Shown here: positions 11,880-20,048 of the stretch, piece by piece
How the letters are laid out: each line of letters starts with the position of its first letter
How positions within the stretch are numbered: position 1 is the stretch's first letter
NCBI GenBank assembly: GCA_037147175.1
Contig: JBAWVS010000036.1
Coordinates: forward strand, 1-26,692
Direction: 5' to 3'
Source: a bacterium
GTDB lineage: Bacteria; Cyanobacteriota; Vampirovibrionia; Gastranaerophilales; UBA9971
Length of the DNA: 26,692 bases
Made by a program: the position numbers and the translations under genes
Notes under the pieces: model-generated
Database searches by the model: none
Told to the model about the DNA's origin: nothing
What the model saw: only the letters and a program-made list of their open reading frames with translations

Positions 11880-12971
11880 CTAAAACTTTTTAGATTTTAA
11901 ACATTCCAAATCATCTTGTTTGCACTTTTTTAGCGAGGTTCCGGGCTTTCCGAACATAAATCTGAATATTAAAAACCTTTTATTAAGTATTTCGATTAAT
12001 TCAGCAGTCAGGCAATTAACGGTTTTTAATGTTTTATCAGTATTTTCTAATAATGAAGGCGGGATTGCAGGAACTTTGCAATTTATAGTTTCAAGATTGC
12101 AATTTGTTTCAGCAAGAGCCTTGTTGGCTTGAGAAAGATTCATGTTGGTTGTTGTTAAATTTTTATTTATTCTAGGAGTAGTTTCATTAATAGATTCAAG
12201 ATTTTTTATAGTTTTATTTATTGACTCAGGTGCTTTAGTTATAATTTCTTTCACTTCTCCGGTTTCTAAAATTTGATTAATATTATCAAAAGATCTTGAA
12301 GAAGATTTTATTGTTGATTTTAGTTCTTGTCTTACCTGAGGATCTTCAATAATTTTTTTTAGGTTATTTAAAATAATTCTGGTATCCGTACTTGATTTTT
12401 TCATGTCCGCTTGAATTTGACTCAAATTATCAGTATTTAGAGTGTTTGTTATTTTAAGAAGGTTTGATACAAGCTTGCTTAAGTTTCCTGTTTTTAAATA
12501 TTTAACCAAATATTGATCTATTCTTTCCGATGAACCCGTTCCATAAACCACATCACCATTTGATAAGAACTGAGATGATGGATTTTTCGGATATACTAGA
12601 GAAAAATGCCTTGAGCCGTAAAGATCTTCACTATTTAAGAAAATTTTTATATTTTTGGGAAGTTTCAAGTTTTTGTAGTAAATACCAAGAGAAAAAACAA
12701 TATATTTTTGATCATTAGAAAGATCTATATTGGAAACATGACCAACATTGAAACCTCTATAATATATATTTACTTTGTTTTTTGGTAAACGTTGAATTAC
12801 AGGAGGCACTTCTCTAAATTTAACAATTATAGTCATTTCGGGGCGATCTAAATATTTATAAAGACCATACCAAACTAAAATCAATAAAATTATTGATATG
12901 ACAATTTTTATTAGTCTACTTTTATTCATAAAAAAATTAAACAAAAAAACTTTATTTAAATAAATTACCAA
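11880..12971 (-). CDS. MCE/MlaD domain protein
   Basis: Periplasmic lipid-shuttle subunit of the MlaD type. The order is a short N-terminal cytoplasmic part, one membrane anchor (about residues 20-40), then an MCE domain (about 47-130) recognisable by VKF-x-E-V-P..., YYRGFNVGHVSNIDL and ...LYGSRHFSLVYP, and a long helical C-terminal part with repeated NL/IN-x-T helices typical of MCE tails. The longest frame starts with a TTG at 12971; an ATG at 12929 (Met15, MNKSRLIK) sits just before the anchor and is the more natural start, though neither has a clear Shine-Dalgarno. No MlaE permease or MlaF ATPase gene is adjacent. It probably works with an ABC transporter encoded elsewhere. Confidence 0.85.
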   Translation of the reverse strand: MVIYLNKVFLFNFFMNKSRLIKIVISIILLILVWYGLYKYLDRPEMTIIVKFREVPPVIQRLPKNKVNIYYRGFNVGHVSNIDLSNDQKYIVFSLGIYYKNLKLPKNIKIFLNSEDLYGSRHFSLVYPKNPSSQFLSNGDVVYGTGSSERIDQYLVKYLKTGNLSKLVSNLLKITNTLNTDNLSQIQADMKKSSTDTRIILNNLKKIIEDPQVRQELKSTIKSSSRSFDNINQILETGEVKEIITKAPESINKTIKNLESINETTPRINKNLTTTNMNLSQANKALAETNCNLETINCKVPAIPPSLLENTDKTLKTVNCLTAELIEILNKRFLIFRFMFGKPGTSLKKCKQDDLECLKSKKF

Positions 12972-13040
12972 TGTAGCTAAAATTAAGAATATATTGCTCG
13001 TAAAAACTAATCGATAAAGGTGGTATTACAAATTTTATAG

Positions 13041-13436
13041 TTATTTTTTTCCCTCAAAATCAAGTGAAGCAGAATTTATGCAGTATCTTTGCCCTGTGGG
13101 TTTTGGTCCGTCATCAAAAAGATGCCCGAGATGCGCTCCACATTTTTTGCAAATAACTTCTGTTCTTAGCATTGCAAGACTTGTGTCTTCATGAAATTCT
13201 ACGCTGTCAGAAGAAGCTTTCTCCCGGAAACTAGGCCACCCTGAACCCGAATCAAATTTCGTATCTGATTCAAACAAGATATTTCCGCAGTTGGAGCATT
13301 TATATGTTCCACTTTCATAAAATTTATTGTATTTTCCCGTAAAAGGATGTTCTGTGCTTTTTTCCCGGGTTATTTTAAAAACTTTTTCAGGTAAAGTTTT
13401 TTTCCATTCTTCTTTGGACTTAACAATTTTATCCAT
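13041..13436 (-). CDS. msrB: Peptide-methionine (R)-S-oxide reductase MsrB
   Basis: Reduces the R epimer of methionine sulfoxide in proteins, using thioredoxin. The 131-aa protein is a complete single-domain MsrB. Two zinc-binding CxxC pairs are seen (C47/C50 and C96/C99), together with GSGWPSF, CGAHLGHLFDDGP and the catalytic RYCINSASLDF with nucleophile C119. No signal peptide is present, so it is cytoplasmic. It is divergent from arsR across 209 bp. Its ribosome site is weak. A thioredoxin gene occurs later in the window and could supply electrons. Confidence 0.97.
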   Translation of the reverse strand: MDKIVKSKEEWKKTLPEKVFKITREKSTEHPFTGKYNKFYESGTYKCSNCGNILFESDTKFDSGSGWPSFREKASSDSVEFHEDTSLAMLRTEVICKKCGAHLGHLFDDGPKPTGQRYCINSASLDFEGKK

Positions 13437-13584
13437 AATAAGCCATTGATGTTTTGTATACGCCGTCTTTATCCGTGAAAAACAAAAACTTTGGTGTTTT
13501 TTGTAATAAATTTTTCATTTTGAATTTTTTCCATTGAAATTTTTTTAAAAGAATTACTAATTATTTTAACCACATATTTTATAA

Positions 13585-13621
13585 CTTGGCAAATTGACCA
13601 AGCAGGTAGTTTATTTAATAT
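13585..13621 (+). promoter_or_regulatory. arsR promoter with ArsR operator
   Basis: The palindrome CTTGG (13585-13589), 8-nt spacer, CCAAG (13598-13602) overlaps a -35-like TTGACC (13594-13599). A -10 TAATAT (13616-13621) follows at 16-bp spacing. An almost identical palindrome stands before acr3. The ATG of arsR is about 25 bp downstream. A repressor bound here would block RNA polymerase, which fits autoregulation by ArsR. Confidence 0.65.
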
Positions 13622-13645
13622 TTTTCTTTAGGTTAAGATATCTTT

Positions 13646-13939
13646 ATGAATAATGAAATCCAAAAAAAGTATCAAAAACGCTCAGAGATAATAAAAGCAC
13701 TTGCACATCCTACAAGGCTTTTTATTATCGATTTTTTGTCAGACGGTGAAAAATGTGTCTGTGAAATCGTTGAACAAGTTGGTGTTGATATTTCAACCAT
13801 TTCTAAGCATTTACTGGTTATGAGAAAAGCTGGTCTTGTTGAAAGTGAAAAACGCGGGCTCAATGTTTTTTATAAAATGATGTGTCCTTGCATAGTGGAT
13901 TTATTTACCTGCTTAGAGTATATTGGCAAGAAAGATTAA
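13646..13939 (+). CDS. arsR: ArsR-family arsenic-responsive repressor
   Basis: Winged-helix metalloregulator of 97 aa. The N-terminal ALAHPTRLFIIDFLSDGE leads into CVC (C37, C39) in the metal-sensing helix, the position used by E. coli-type ArsR to bind As(III). The recognition helix is DISTISKHLLVMRKAGLV and the wing is ESEKRGLNVFYK. Extra Cys at 80, 82 (CPC) and 89 near the C-terminus could form or complete an alternative site. It likely represses its own promoter and acr3 through matching CTTGG-N8-CCAA palindromes, releasing them when arsenite binds. The ATG start follows an AGGTTAAG-type ribosome site. It is separated from acr3 by 190 bp, so the two have separate promoters. Confidence 0.93.
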   Translation: MNNEIQKKYQKRSEIIKALAHPTRLFIIDFLSDGEKCVCEIVEQVGVDISTISKHLLVMRKAGLVESEKRGLNVFYKMMCPCIVDLFTCLEYIGKKD

Positions 13940-13961
13940 TCTGTAATCTATACTGAAACGC

Positions 13962-13985
13962 AGCACTTCTAAAAGCTATAGTGCT
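13962..13985 (+). terminator. Weak hairpin after arsR
   Basis: AGCACT (13962-13967) pairs with AGTGCT (13980-13985), a 6-bp stem with a 12-nt loop, 23 bp after the arsR stop. The following sequence TTCGC lacks a U-run, so termination would be partial. Confidence 0.35.
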
Positions 13986-14065
13986 TTCGCAAAAAACATT
14001 TCATTTTTTAATTACTTTTTCAGAGCACAGTTAATTCTATAACTGTAAAGTTTTTTGCAATAATA

Positions 14066-14092
14066 CTTGGTGATTTTACCAAATAGTAATAT
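14066..14092 (+). promoter_or_regulatory. acr3 operator and -10 element
   Basis: CTTGG (14066-14070), 8-nt spacer, CCAAA (14079-14083), the same half-site spacing as upstream of arsR, and followed by TAATAT (14087-14092) as a -10. It lies 38 bp before the acr3 ATG. The matching palindrome at two ars promoters is good evidence for an ArsR operator. Confidence 0.6.
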
Positions 14093-14129
14093 AATTTTAT
14101 TAAAAAAATATATTAAGGGGGAAGCAACA

Positions 14130-15173
14130 ATGAGTAATAAAGTTTCATGTGAAATGTCTTTTATAGAGAGGTTTTTAACTTTGTGGATATTTCTTGCAAT
14201 GGCGATAGGGGTAGGCATAGGATATTTTATTCCCGGAGTTCAAGCTTTTATTAATAAATTTCAAGTTGGAACGACAAATATTCCTATTGCCGTTGGTCTT
14301 ATTGCAATGATGTTTCCTCCCCTTGCAAAAGTAAAATACGAGCAGTTGCCTGAAGTTTTTAAAGATAAAAAAATTCTCGGACTCTCACTGAGTTTAAACT
14401 GGATTGTCGGTCCTGTTTTAATGTTTTTCCTTGCAATAATCTTTTTGCATAATTATCCTGAATATATGATTGGGCTTATTGTGATAGGACTTGCACGCTG
14501 TATTGCTATGGTTCTTGTGTGGAATAACCTTGCGGAAGGTTCTCCTGAATATGGAGCAGGACTTGTTGCTTTTAACAGCATTTTTCAGGTGTTGTTTTTC
14601 AGTGTTTATGCGTGGTTCTTTATCACTATTTTACCACCTTTTTTTGGTTTAAAAAGTTCTGTTGTGGACGTAAATATTTGGTTGATAGCCCAAAGCGTAT
14701 TTATTTATCTTGGAATCCCTTTTATATTAGGGTTTTTAACCAGAACAATATTAATAAAGATTCATGGATATGATTGGTATCACAATGAATTTGTTCATAG
14801 AATTGGTCACATAACACTTATAGCTCTTTTATTTACTATAGTTGTTATGTTCAGCTTAAAAGGGAAATTAATAGTTCAAATCCCAATGGATGTATTAAGA
14901 ATTGCAATACCGCTTGCCATATATTTCACGGTTATGTTCTTATTCAGTTTCTTTATGAGCAAAAAACTTGGTGCTGACTATGAAAAATCTGCAACCCTTG
15001 CTTTTACTGCAACAGGAAACAATTTTGAACTTGCAATAGCTGTTGCGATTGCTGTTTTTGGTATTAATTCCGGAGTTGCTTTTGCGGCCGTAATAGGTCC
15101 GTTAATTGAAGTTCCGGTACTTATAAGTCTTGTTGATTTGTCGTTATGGTTTAGAAAGAAATTTTTTATATAG
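14130..15173 (+). CDS. acr3: Arsenite efflux transporter Acr3
   Basis: Inner-membrane As(OH)3 efflux carrier of the BART superfamily. Starting at ATG 14130 it is 347 aa, the family norm, with AAGGGGGAAG as ribosome site; a longer frame reading back to 14067 overlaps the operator and is rejected. About ten membrane segments can be traced. The family's essential residues are present: the Cys in the fourth segment (C124, in [18 protein letters not shown]) and a Glu in the later conserved helix (E300, in [11 protein letters not shown]). It forms an operon with an OsmC-like gene (10 nt gap) and arsC. Confidence 0.96.
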   Translation: MSNKVSCEMSFIERFLTLWIFLAMAIGVGIGYFIPGVQAFINKFQVGTTNIPIAVGLIAMMFPPLAKVKYEQLPEVFKDKKILGLSLSLNWIVGPVLMFFLAIIFLHNYPEYMIGLIVIGLARCIAMVLVWNNLAEGSPEYGAGLVAFNSIFQVLFFSVYAWFFITILPPFFGLKSSVVDVNIWLIAQSVFIYLGIPFILGFLTRTILIKIHGYDWYHNEFVHRIGHITLIALLFTIVVMFSLKGKLIVQIPMDVLRIAIPLAIYFTVMFLFSFFMSKKLGADYEKSATLAFTATGNNFELAIAVAIAVFGINSGVAFAAVIGPLIEVPVLISLVDLSLWFRKKFFI

Positions 15174-15183
15174 GAGAAATAAA

Positions 15184-15552
15184 ATGATAATAACTTCAAA
15201 CGACAAAGAAAATTCTTGCGAAAGTTTTTTTACAAGTGGTGATCTGAATGCTATTAATAATTTATCATCGAAATATAAAAGTGAAACAGGAGGTTGCAGG
15301 GCGTATGCGCTTTTAGAAGCTTCTTTAGGCTATTGCCTTTCTATAACAATCAGGGAATTTGCACAAACTCACAATATAGAACTTGATAAAGTAAAATTGG
15401 ATTTAAGTAATTGTGAAAATCCGGTTGTTGAAAAGAATATAGAATTGATAGGAAATTTAAGTGATTTGGACAGGCAAAAACTGATAAAAGCCTCTGAAGC
15501 TTGCTCTATATATAAAGCTTTATTAAAAGGCATTGCTTTTAAGGAGGTTTAA
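15184..15552 (+). CDS. OsmC-like redox protein in the ars operon
   Basis: A 122-aa protein matching the C-terminal half of the OsmC/Ohr fold. The central helix GGCRAYALLEASLGYCLSIT carries C51 at the usual first redox-Cys position, and C107 (EACSIYKALL) fits the second, normally 'CPV'. The usual N-terminal beta strands are missing or very short, so it is a reduced version of the roughly 135-160-aa family. The ATG has AGGAGA 6 nt before it. Gaps of 10 nt to acr3 and 2 nt to arsC show co-transcription. OsmC/Ohr proteins reduce peroxides with their two cysteines, but here a thiol or arsenic-related role could be supposed. Function is inferred, family by motif. Confidence 0.75.
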   Translation: MIITSNDKENSCESFFTSGDLNAINNLSSKYKSETGGCRAYALLEASLGYCLSITIREFAQTHNIELDKVKLDLSNCENPVVEKNIELIGNLSDLDRQKLIKASEACSIYKALLKGIAFKEV

Positions 15553-15554
15553 CA

Positions 15555-15968
15555 ATGAAGAAAAAAGTTTTATTTTTGTGTACGGGAAATTCTTGCCGCT
15601 CGCAAATGGCAGAGGGGTTACTTCGATATTATTTTGGAGATAAATATGAGGTTTTTAGTGCCGGAACAAAACCATCCATTGTAAACCTAAATGCAATAAA
15701 AGTGATGAATGAAATCGAAATTGATATTTCGGGACAACGCTCAAAATCCGTTGATGAATTTAAAAATCAGACTTTTGATTTTATAATAACAGTTTGTGAT
15801 AACGCAAAAGAATCTTGCCCTATATTCTCAGGTGAAGCAGAGCGTTTACACTGGAGCTTTTTTGATCCGGCTGAGGCTTTAGGTCCCCAAGAGGAACTTT
15901 TAAAAGCTTTTAAAGAAGTATGGGACCAAATTAAAGCAAAAATACTTGATTATTTTATCCTAAACTGA
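15555..15968 (+). CDS. arsC: Arsenate reductase, thioredoxin-coupled LMW-phosphatase type
   Basis: Reduces As(V) to As(III) for export by Acr3. At 137 aa it matches the pI258-type ArsC, which evolved from low-molecular-weight tyrosine phosphatase. The P-loop CTGNSCRS puts the nucleophile at C9. The resolving pair C81 and C88 (TVCDNAKESCP) matches Cys82/Cys89 of the S. aureus enzyme, and D104 lies in the FFDPAEA motif. All three Cys indicate thioredoxin recycling. A strong AGGAGG, provided by the tail of the OsmC-like gene, precedes the ATG. Confidence 0.96.
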   Translation: MKKKVLFLCTGNSCRSQMAEGLLRYYFGDKYEVFSAGTKPSIVNLNAIKVMNEIEIDISGQRSKSVDEFKNQTFDFIITVCDNAKESCPIFSGEAERLHWSFFDPAEALGPQEELLKAFKEVWDQIKAKILDYFILN

Positions 15969-15978
15969 TCGTGACCTT

Positions 15979-16008
15979 GACTTTTTTTCAAAATAAAAAA
16001 GTCTTTTT
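15979..16008 (+). terminator. Intrinsic terminator of the ars operon
   Basis: GACTTTTTT (15979-15987) pairs with AAAAAAGTC (15995-16003), a 9-bp stem with a 7-nt loop, followed at once by TTTTT (16004-16008). It lies 10 bp after the arsC stop. Confidence 0.85.
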
Positions 16009-16113
16009 AAAATTTAATGTTTTTTAATTGTAAATTTTTATTAAAACGCGCATATATTTAAGTAAGAAATAAAATTTATTTTGTTTAACATGATAAACAA
16101 AGATATAAAATAA

Positions 16114-16414
16114 ATATTTGCAATTATAGCTATTAAAGTTAATTCTAAAGGCGCTGTTTTATTTAAACAAAAAAGAACAGAAAAAATACCGGCAAAAATT
16201 TTTCGTATATAAGTATAGAAATATGTATGAAGAGGCTGAAGATGGTCTTGAAAAATTAAAAAAATATATCCGGACAAACGAATTAGTGTTTAAAAAATTT
16301 GATGAAGTAATAAATCTGGAATATGCTTATGTTAAAAATTGGTCTTTAATCGAAGATATTCAAATCTTTATTAATACCGTGCAGGTTGTTATATTTGAAA
16401 AAAATCCAACATAA
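16114..16414 (+). pseudogene. Decayed undecaprenyl-phosphate sugar-1-phosphate transferase
   Basis: Two frames together spell a bacterial sugar transferase (PF02397-type priming enzyme). Frame 1 (16114-16209) reads IFAIIAIKVNSKGAVLFKQK and then RTEKIPAKIFRI, the family's 'SkGPvlFkQ-R' region. A frameshift at about 16210 leads into frame 2 (16211-16414) with KYRNMYEEAED, the 'FRSM' motif. After NELVFK the frame jumps directly to the C-terminal signature FDEVINLEYAYVKNWSLIED. The middle block, with the DELPQL and LVGPRP motifs that carry the active site, is missing: an internal deletion near 16290. The ATG at 16223 would give only a 63-aa fragment. An in-frame TAA (16111) cuts it from further decayed N-terminal sequence. 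The gene heads the exopolysaccharide operon and must be non-functional. Confidence 0.75.
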
Positions 16415-16434
16415 TTTTTTAGGAGAATGATAAA

Positions 16435-17778
16435 GTGAAAATAAGCATATTTGGTCTGGGATACGTAGGCTGTGTCAGTGCAGGTTGTCTCTCAAATAAT
16501 GGTCACAAGGTAATTGGAGTTGATATTAGCCGGCATAAAACAGACTTAATTAATCAAGGGCGACCTACAATTATCGAAAAAAATATTGATGAACTTATAC
16601 AAAAAAGTTATCAGGCGGGTATGCTTTCAGCAACAACTGATTTTGAACATGCGATTCTTAATACGGATGTTTCTATTATATGCGTTGGTACTCCAAGTTC
16701 TGATACGGGTAAATTGAATTTTGATCATATTTATCAAGTAGCTGAACAAATCGGAAAATCGATTGTCAATAAAAATACTTTTCATGTAATTGTAATTAGA
16801 AGCACTGTTCAGCCTGGAACTCATAATAAAGTAGCGGAGATAATTTCAAAAGCAAGTTCGAAAATCAGAAATGTCGATTTTGCAATGGTTTCAAATCCCG
16901 AATTTTTAAGAGAAAGCACAGCAATTGAAGATTATTATAATCCTGCATTTACGCTTCTTGGTTCTGACAGTGAAAAAGCATTTGAAATTATGGAAGAAAT
17001 TTATAAGGATATAAATGCACCTATCTACAGAACTGATTATGAAGTTGCAGAAATAATCAAATACATTAACAATTCATTTCATGCGCTTAAAATAACTTTT
17101 GGAAATGAAGTCGGCAATATATGCAAGACTCTTGGCATAGACAGCCACAAAGTTATGGACATATTCTGTAAGGATGACAAGTTAAATATTTCTCCATATT
17201 ATTTCAAGCCCGGCTTTGCTTATGGTGGTTCATGCCTTCCAAAAGATCTTGGAGCCTTGATTAGACTTTCAAGAGATTTAAATCTGGATACACCTGTGCT
17301 TGAAAGTATTTCAAAGAGTAATGAAATTCAAAAAGAAATTCTTTTAAATAAAATTTTAAAAGAAAATAAAAAAAATATAGGCATACTGGGCTTAAGTTTT
17401 AAAGCCGGCACAGATGATTTGAGGGAAAGCCCGATTGTAGATGTAATTGAAAGGCTTATAGGAAAAGGTTTTAATGTCAAAATATATGACAAAAATGTAA
17501 GCCTATCCAAATTAGTAGGAAGCAATAAAAGCTATATCGAAAACAAATTGCCTCATCTTTCAAAATTGATAACTGATCTGAATACAGTTATCAATGAGTC
17601 TGAATTGTTAGTCATAACAAATAAAGAAGCCGAATTTAATAATGCTTTCAAATTAATAGATAAAAATAATTATGAAAAAGAAGAAGGTCTTGAATTAAGA
17701 AATAAAATTGTTATAGATCTAGTGAGAATAGCCGAAGCAGTGAATATAGAAGGTAAATATGACGGAATATGCTGGTAA
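16435..17778 (+). CDS. Nucleotide-sugar 6-dehydrogenase, AlgD-like (GDP-mannose/UDP-glucose family)
   Basis: Cytoplasmic NAD-dependent enzyme making a nucleotide uronic acid for polysaccharide synthesis. It is 447 aa with three domains: the Rossmann fold begins GLGYVG (residues 7-12), the central helix carries the FLRESTAI motif, and the catalytic Cys is C267 in GGSCLPKD. The C-terminal domain has the GLSFKAGTDDLRESP motif. Several stretches follow Pseudomonas AlgD closely, including GFAYGGSCLPKDLGAL, the KNVSL...NKSYIENKLPH region and the final GICW. This suggests GDP-mannuronate rather than UDP-glucuronate as product, though substrate calls in this family are unreliable from sequence. It starts with GTG after an AGGAG. 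It overlaps the next gene by 20 bp. Confidence 0.93.
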   Translation: MKISIFGLGYVGCVSAGCLSNNGHKVIGVDISRHKTDLINQGRPTIIEKNIDELIQKSYQAGMLSATTDFEHAILNTDVSIICVGTPSSDTGKLNFDHIYQVAEQIGKSIVNKNTFHVIVIRSTVQPGTHNKVAEIISKASSKIRNVDFAMVSNPEFLRESTAIEDYYNPAFTLLGSDSEKAFEIMEEIYKDINAPIYRTDYEVAEIIKYINNSFHALKITFGNEVGNICKTLGIDSHKVMDIFCKDDKLNISPYYFKPGFAYGGSCLPKDLGALIRLSRDLNLDTPVLESISKSNEIQKEILLNKILKENKKNIGILGLSFKAGTDDLRESPIVDVIERLIGKGFNVKIYDKNVSLSKLVGSNKSYIENKLPHLSKLITDLNTVINESELLVITNKEAEFNNAFKLIDKNNYEKEEGLELRNKIVIDLVRIAEAVNIEGKYDGICW

Positions 17779-18961
17779 AAAGATACTTATAATTGTTGAA
17801 AATTTGCCGATACCTTTTGATACGAGAGTTTGGCAGGAAGCTAACACATTAACCGAAGCAGGATACAAAGTTTCAATTATATGCCCTACAGGCAAAGGTT
17901 TTGAAAAAAAATATGAAGTACTTAATGGAATATCAATATACAGGCATGATCTTCCGAAAGACGGTTCAGGCAGTATTTCTTACCTTGTAGAATATTCTGC
18001 AGCATTGTTTTGGGAATTTGTAATTGCTTTGAAAATATTATTTAAGGAAGGATTTGATGTAATTCAAGCTTGCAATCCTCCAGATAATATCTTTTTAATC
18101 GGAGCGTTTTTTAAGCTTTTTGGAAAAAAATTCGTATTTGATCATCACGATATTAATCCCGAGCTTTATATAGCTAAATTTAATAAAAAAGATTTTTTTT
18201 ACAACCTATTAATTATTTTTGAAAGATTAACCTTTTTCTTTGCAGATATTTCTCTTGCAACAAATGAATCTTATAAAGAAATTGCAATAAAAAGGGGCAA
18301 AATGAACCCTAAAAAAGTTTTTATTGTAAGGAGCGGACCAAAACTTGAAAGAATGAAAATTCAAGCACCCAATGAAAATATTAAACGCGGGAAAAAATAT
18401 ATGGTCGGATATGTGGGAGTTATCGGTAAACAAGAAGGTCTGGATTATTTAATTGATGCGGCAAAATATATAAGGGATGAAAAAGGCAGAGATGATATTT
18501 TTTACGGCATAGTAGGCGCAGGTCCATATCTTGATGAAGTTAAAGCAAAATGTGTTAGTCTGGGATTGGATGATATTGTTGAATTTACCGGCAGGGTTTC
18601 TGATGAAGTAATGCTTGAATACCTTAATACTTCTGATGTGTGCGTAAATTCTGATGAATACAACGAAATGAACGATAAATCCACAATGAATAAAATTATG
18701 GAGTATATGTCTTTAGGAAAGCCCATAGTTCAATTTGATTTGAAAGAAGGTAAAAATTCCGCTAAAGAAGCTTCTCTGTACGCAAATAATAATGATTTTA
18801 TAGATATGGCAGAAAAAATTATTTACTTGATAAATAATGATGAAATAAGACAAAAAATGGGTTTTTACGGAAGAGAACGTATAGAAAATGAATTAAAATG
18901 GGATAAAACTAAGCTGGCTCTGCTTGATGCGTATCATTATTTATTTAAAACCAATAAATAA
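17759..18961 (+). CDS. GT4-family glycosyltransferase (WbuB/WcaI-like)
   Basis: Predicted sugar-nucleotide-dependent retaining glycosyltransferase that adds a sugar to a lipid-linked repeat unit at the inner membrane. The 400-aa GT-B protein has the N-terminal acceptor domain beginning with VENLPIPFDTRVWQEA, a motif typical of GT4 enzymes of this type, and DVIQACNPPDN. The C-terminal nucleotide-sugar domain contains GYVGVIGKQEGLDYLIDA and an E-x7-E-type region in DKSTMNKIMEYMSLGKPIV. The ATG lies inside the end of the dehydrogenase gene (20-bp overlap), indicating translational coupling. There is no membrane segment. Sugar specificity cannot be read. Confidence 0.9.
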   Translation: MTEYAGKKILIIVENLPIPFDTRVWQEANTLTEAGYKVSIICPTGKGFEKKYEVLNGISIYRHDLPKDGSGSISYLVEYSAALFWEFVIALKILFKEGFDVIQACNPPDNIFLIGAFFKLFGKKFVFDHHDINPELYIAKFNKKDFFYNLLIIFERLTFFFADISLATNESYKEIAIKRGKMNPKKVFIVRSGPKLERMKIQAPNENIKRGKKYMVGYVGVIGKQEGLDYLIDAAKYIRDEKGRDDIFYGIVGAGPYLDEVKAKCVSLGLDDIVEFTGRVSDEVMLEYLNTSDVCVNSDEYNEMNDKSTMNKIMEYMSLGKPIVQFDLKEGKNSAKEASLYANNNDFIDMAEKIIYLINNDEIRQKMGFYGRERIENELKWDKTKLALLDAYHYLFKTNK

Positions 18962-18982
18962 TGATAAATTTGGGGTTAAAAA

Positions 18983-20035
18983 ATGGCAATAAATAATAAA
19001 ATTAAAATATTAATAATTGGACCTGACTCTCAAGGAGGCATTACTTCCGTTATTAAATTTTATTTTAAAAGCGGATTATCTGATGAGGCTTTTTTTCTTC
19101 CTTCATATACTGATGGAAATATTGTTCACAAAATTTTGTTTTTCAGTGTTTTTCTCATTAAATATCTTTTTATTTTAATAAAAGCTAAAAATATTAGCAT
19201 TGTTCATATTAAATCATCACAAAATGGCAGTTTTATAAGAAAATCTATTGTTTTATTTATAGCTAAATTTTTTGGCAAAAAAACGATTTTTCATATTCAT
19301 GGAGGTGAATTTGATTTATTTTATTGGAAATCCCCGCATTTTATAAAAAAAATAATAACAAATGTTTTAGACAAGTCTGATTTAATTCTTGTTTTATCTG
19401 AGCAATGGAAAAAAATAATCTTAAAAATGTCTTCTAATAATAATATTAAAATATTATATAATCCTACAATCATAAAAGAATCTGCCAACTCTCGCTCAGA
19501 AGAAGTAAACACCCTTTTTATGGGTCGTATCGGTACAAGAAAAGGGGTTTATGATATAATTGAAGCCGCAAAATCTCTACAAAATAAGAATGTAAAAATA
19601 ATGCTCTATGGGGATGGAGAAATAGAGCAAGTTCAAAAATTAATAGATAAAAATAATTTAAATAATAAAATAAAAATTGGCGGCTGGATAAGAGGTGATG
19701 AAATAGACAAAGCCTATAAAAAAGCTGATATTTTTATACTTCCTTCTTATAACGAAGGTTTGCCAATGTCTGTGTTAGAAGCTATGTCTTATGCCCTTCC
19801 TGTAATTTCTACACCTGTAGGCGGAACCCCTGAAGCCGTTGAAGACGGAGTTAACGGATTTTTAATTCAATCTGGCGACTATAAAACACTGGCAGAAAAA
19901 ATTGATTTTCTGGCAAATAATAAAGAACGCAGAGAACAAATGGGCATAGAAAGCTATAAAATTGCAAAAGAAAAATTTGATATTAATATAATTATCAAAC
20001 AGCTAAGAGAAATATATCAGGATTTGGTTAAATAG
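18983..20035 (+). CDS. GT4-family glycosyltransferase
   Basis: Second GT-B glycosyltransferase of the cluster, 350 aa. Near the N-terminus GPDSQGGITSVI forms the glycine-rich acceptor loop. The C-terminal domain shows GRIGTRKGVYDIIEA, a GDG motif, and the GT4 signature PSYNEGLPMSVLEAMSYALP with E258 and E266 of the E-x7-E motif, followed by STPVGGTPE. It has a 21-bp gap to the upstream GT and GGGG as a ribosome site. A hydrophobic run at about 48-62 (FFSVFLIKYLFILI) may help membrane association. It presumably adds another sugar to the same repeat unit. Confidence 0.92.
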   Translation: MAINNKIKILIIGPDSQGGITSVIKFYFKSGLSDEAFFLPSYTDGNIVHKILFFSVFLIKYLFILIKAKNISIVHIKSSQNGSFIRKSIVLFIAKFFGKKTIFHIHGGEFDLFYWKSPHFIKKIITNVLDKSDLILVLSEQWKKIILKMSSNNNIKILYNPTIIKESANSRSEEVNTLFMGRIGTRKGVYDIIEAAKSLQNKNVKIMLYGDGEIEQVQKLIDKNNLNNKIKIGGWIRGDEIDKAYKKADIFILPSYNEGLPMSVLEAMSYALPVISTPVGGTPEAVEDGVNGFLIQSGDYKTLAEKIDFLANNKERREQMGIESYKIAKEKFDINIIIKQLREIYQDLVK

Positions 20036-20048
20036 GAAATTATAAAAA

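Noticed and set aside
14067-14129. Longer Acr3 start (21 more residues) from a GTG at 14067
   Set aside because: It would begin inside the ArsR operator and has no ribosome site; ATG at 14130 has AAGGGGGAAG and gives the family's normal length.
15130-15183. Longer start for the OsmC-like gene inside acr3
   Set aside because: It overlaps acr3 and has no ribosome site; ATG 15184 follows AGGAGA.
16041-16277. 78-aa minus-strand frame
   Set aside because: It is antisense to the sugar-transferase pseudogene and has no ribosome site; the plus strand carries family motifs.
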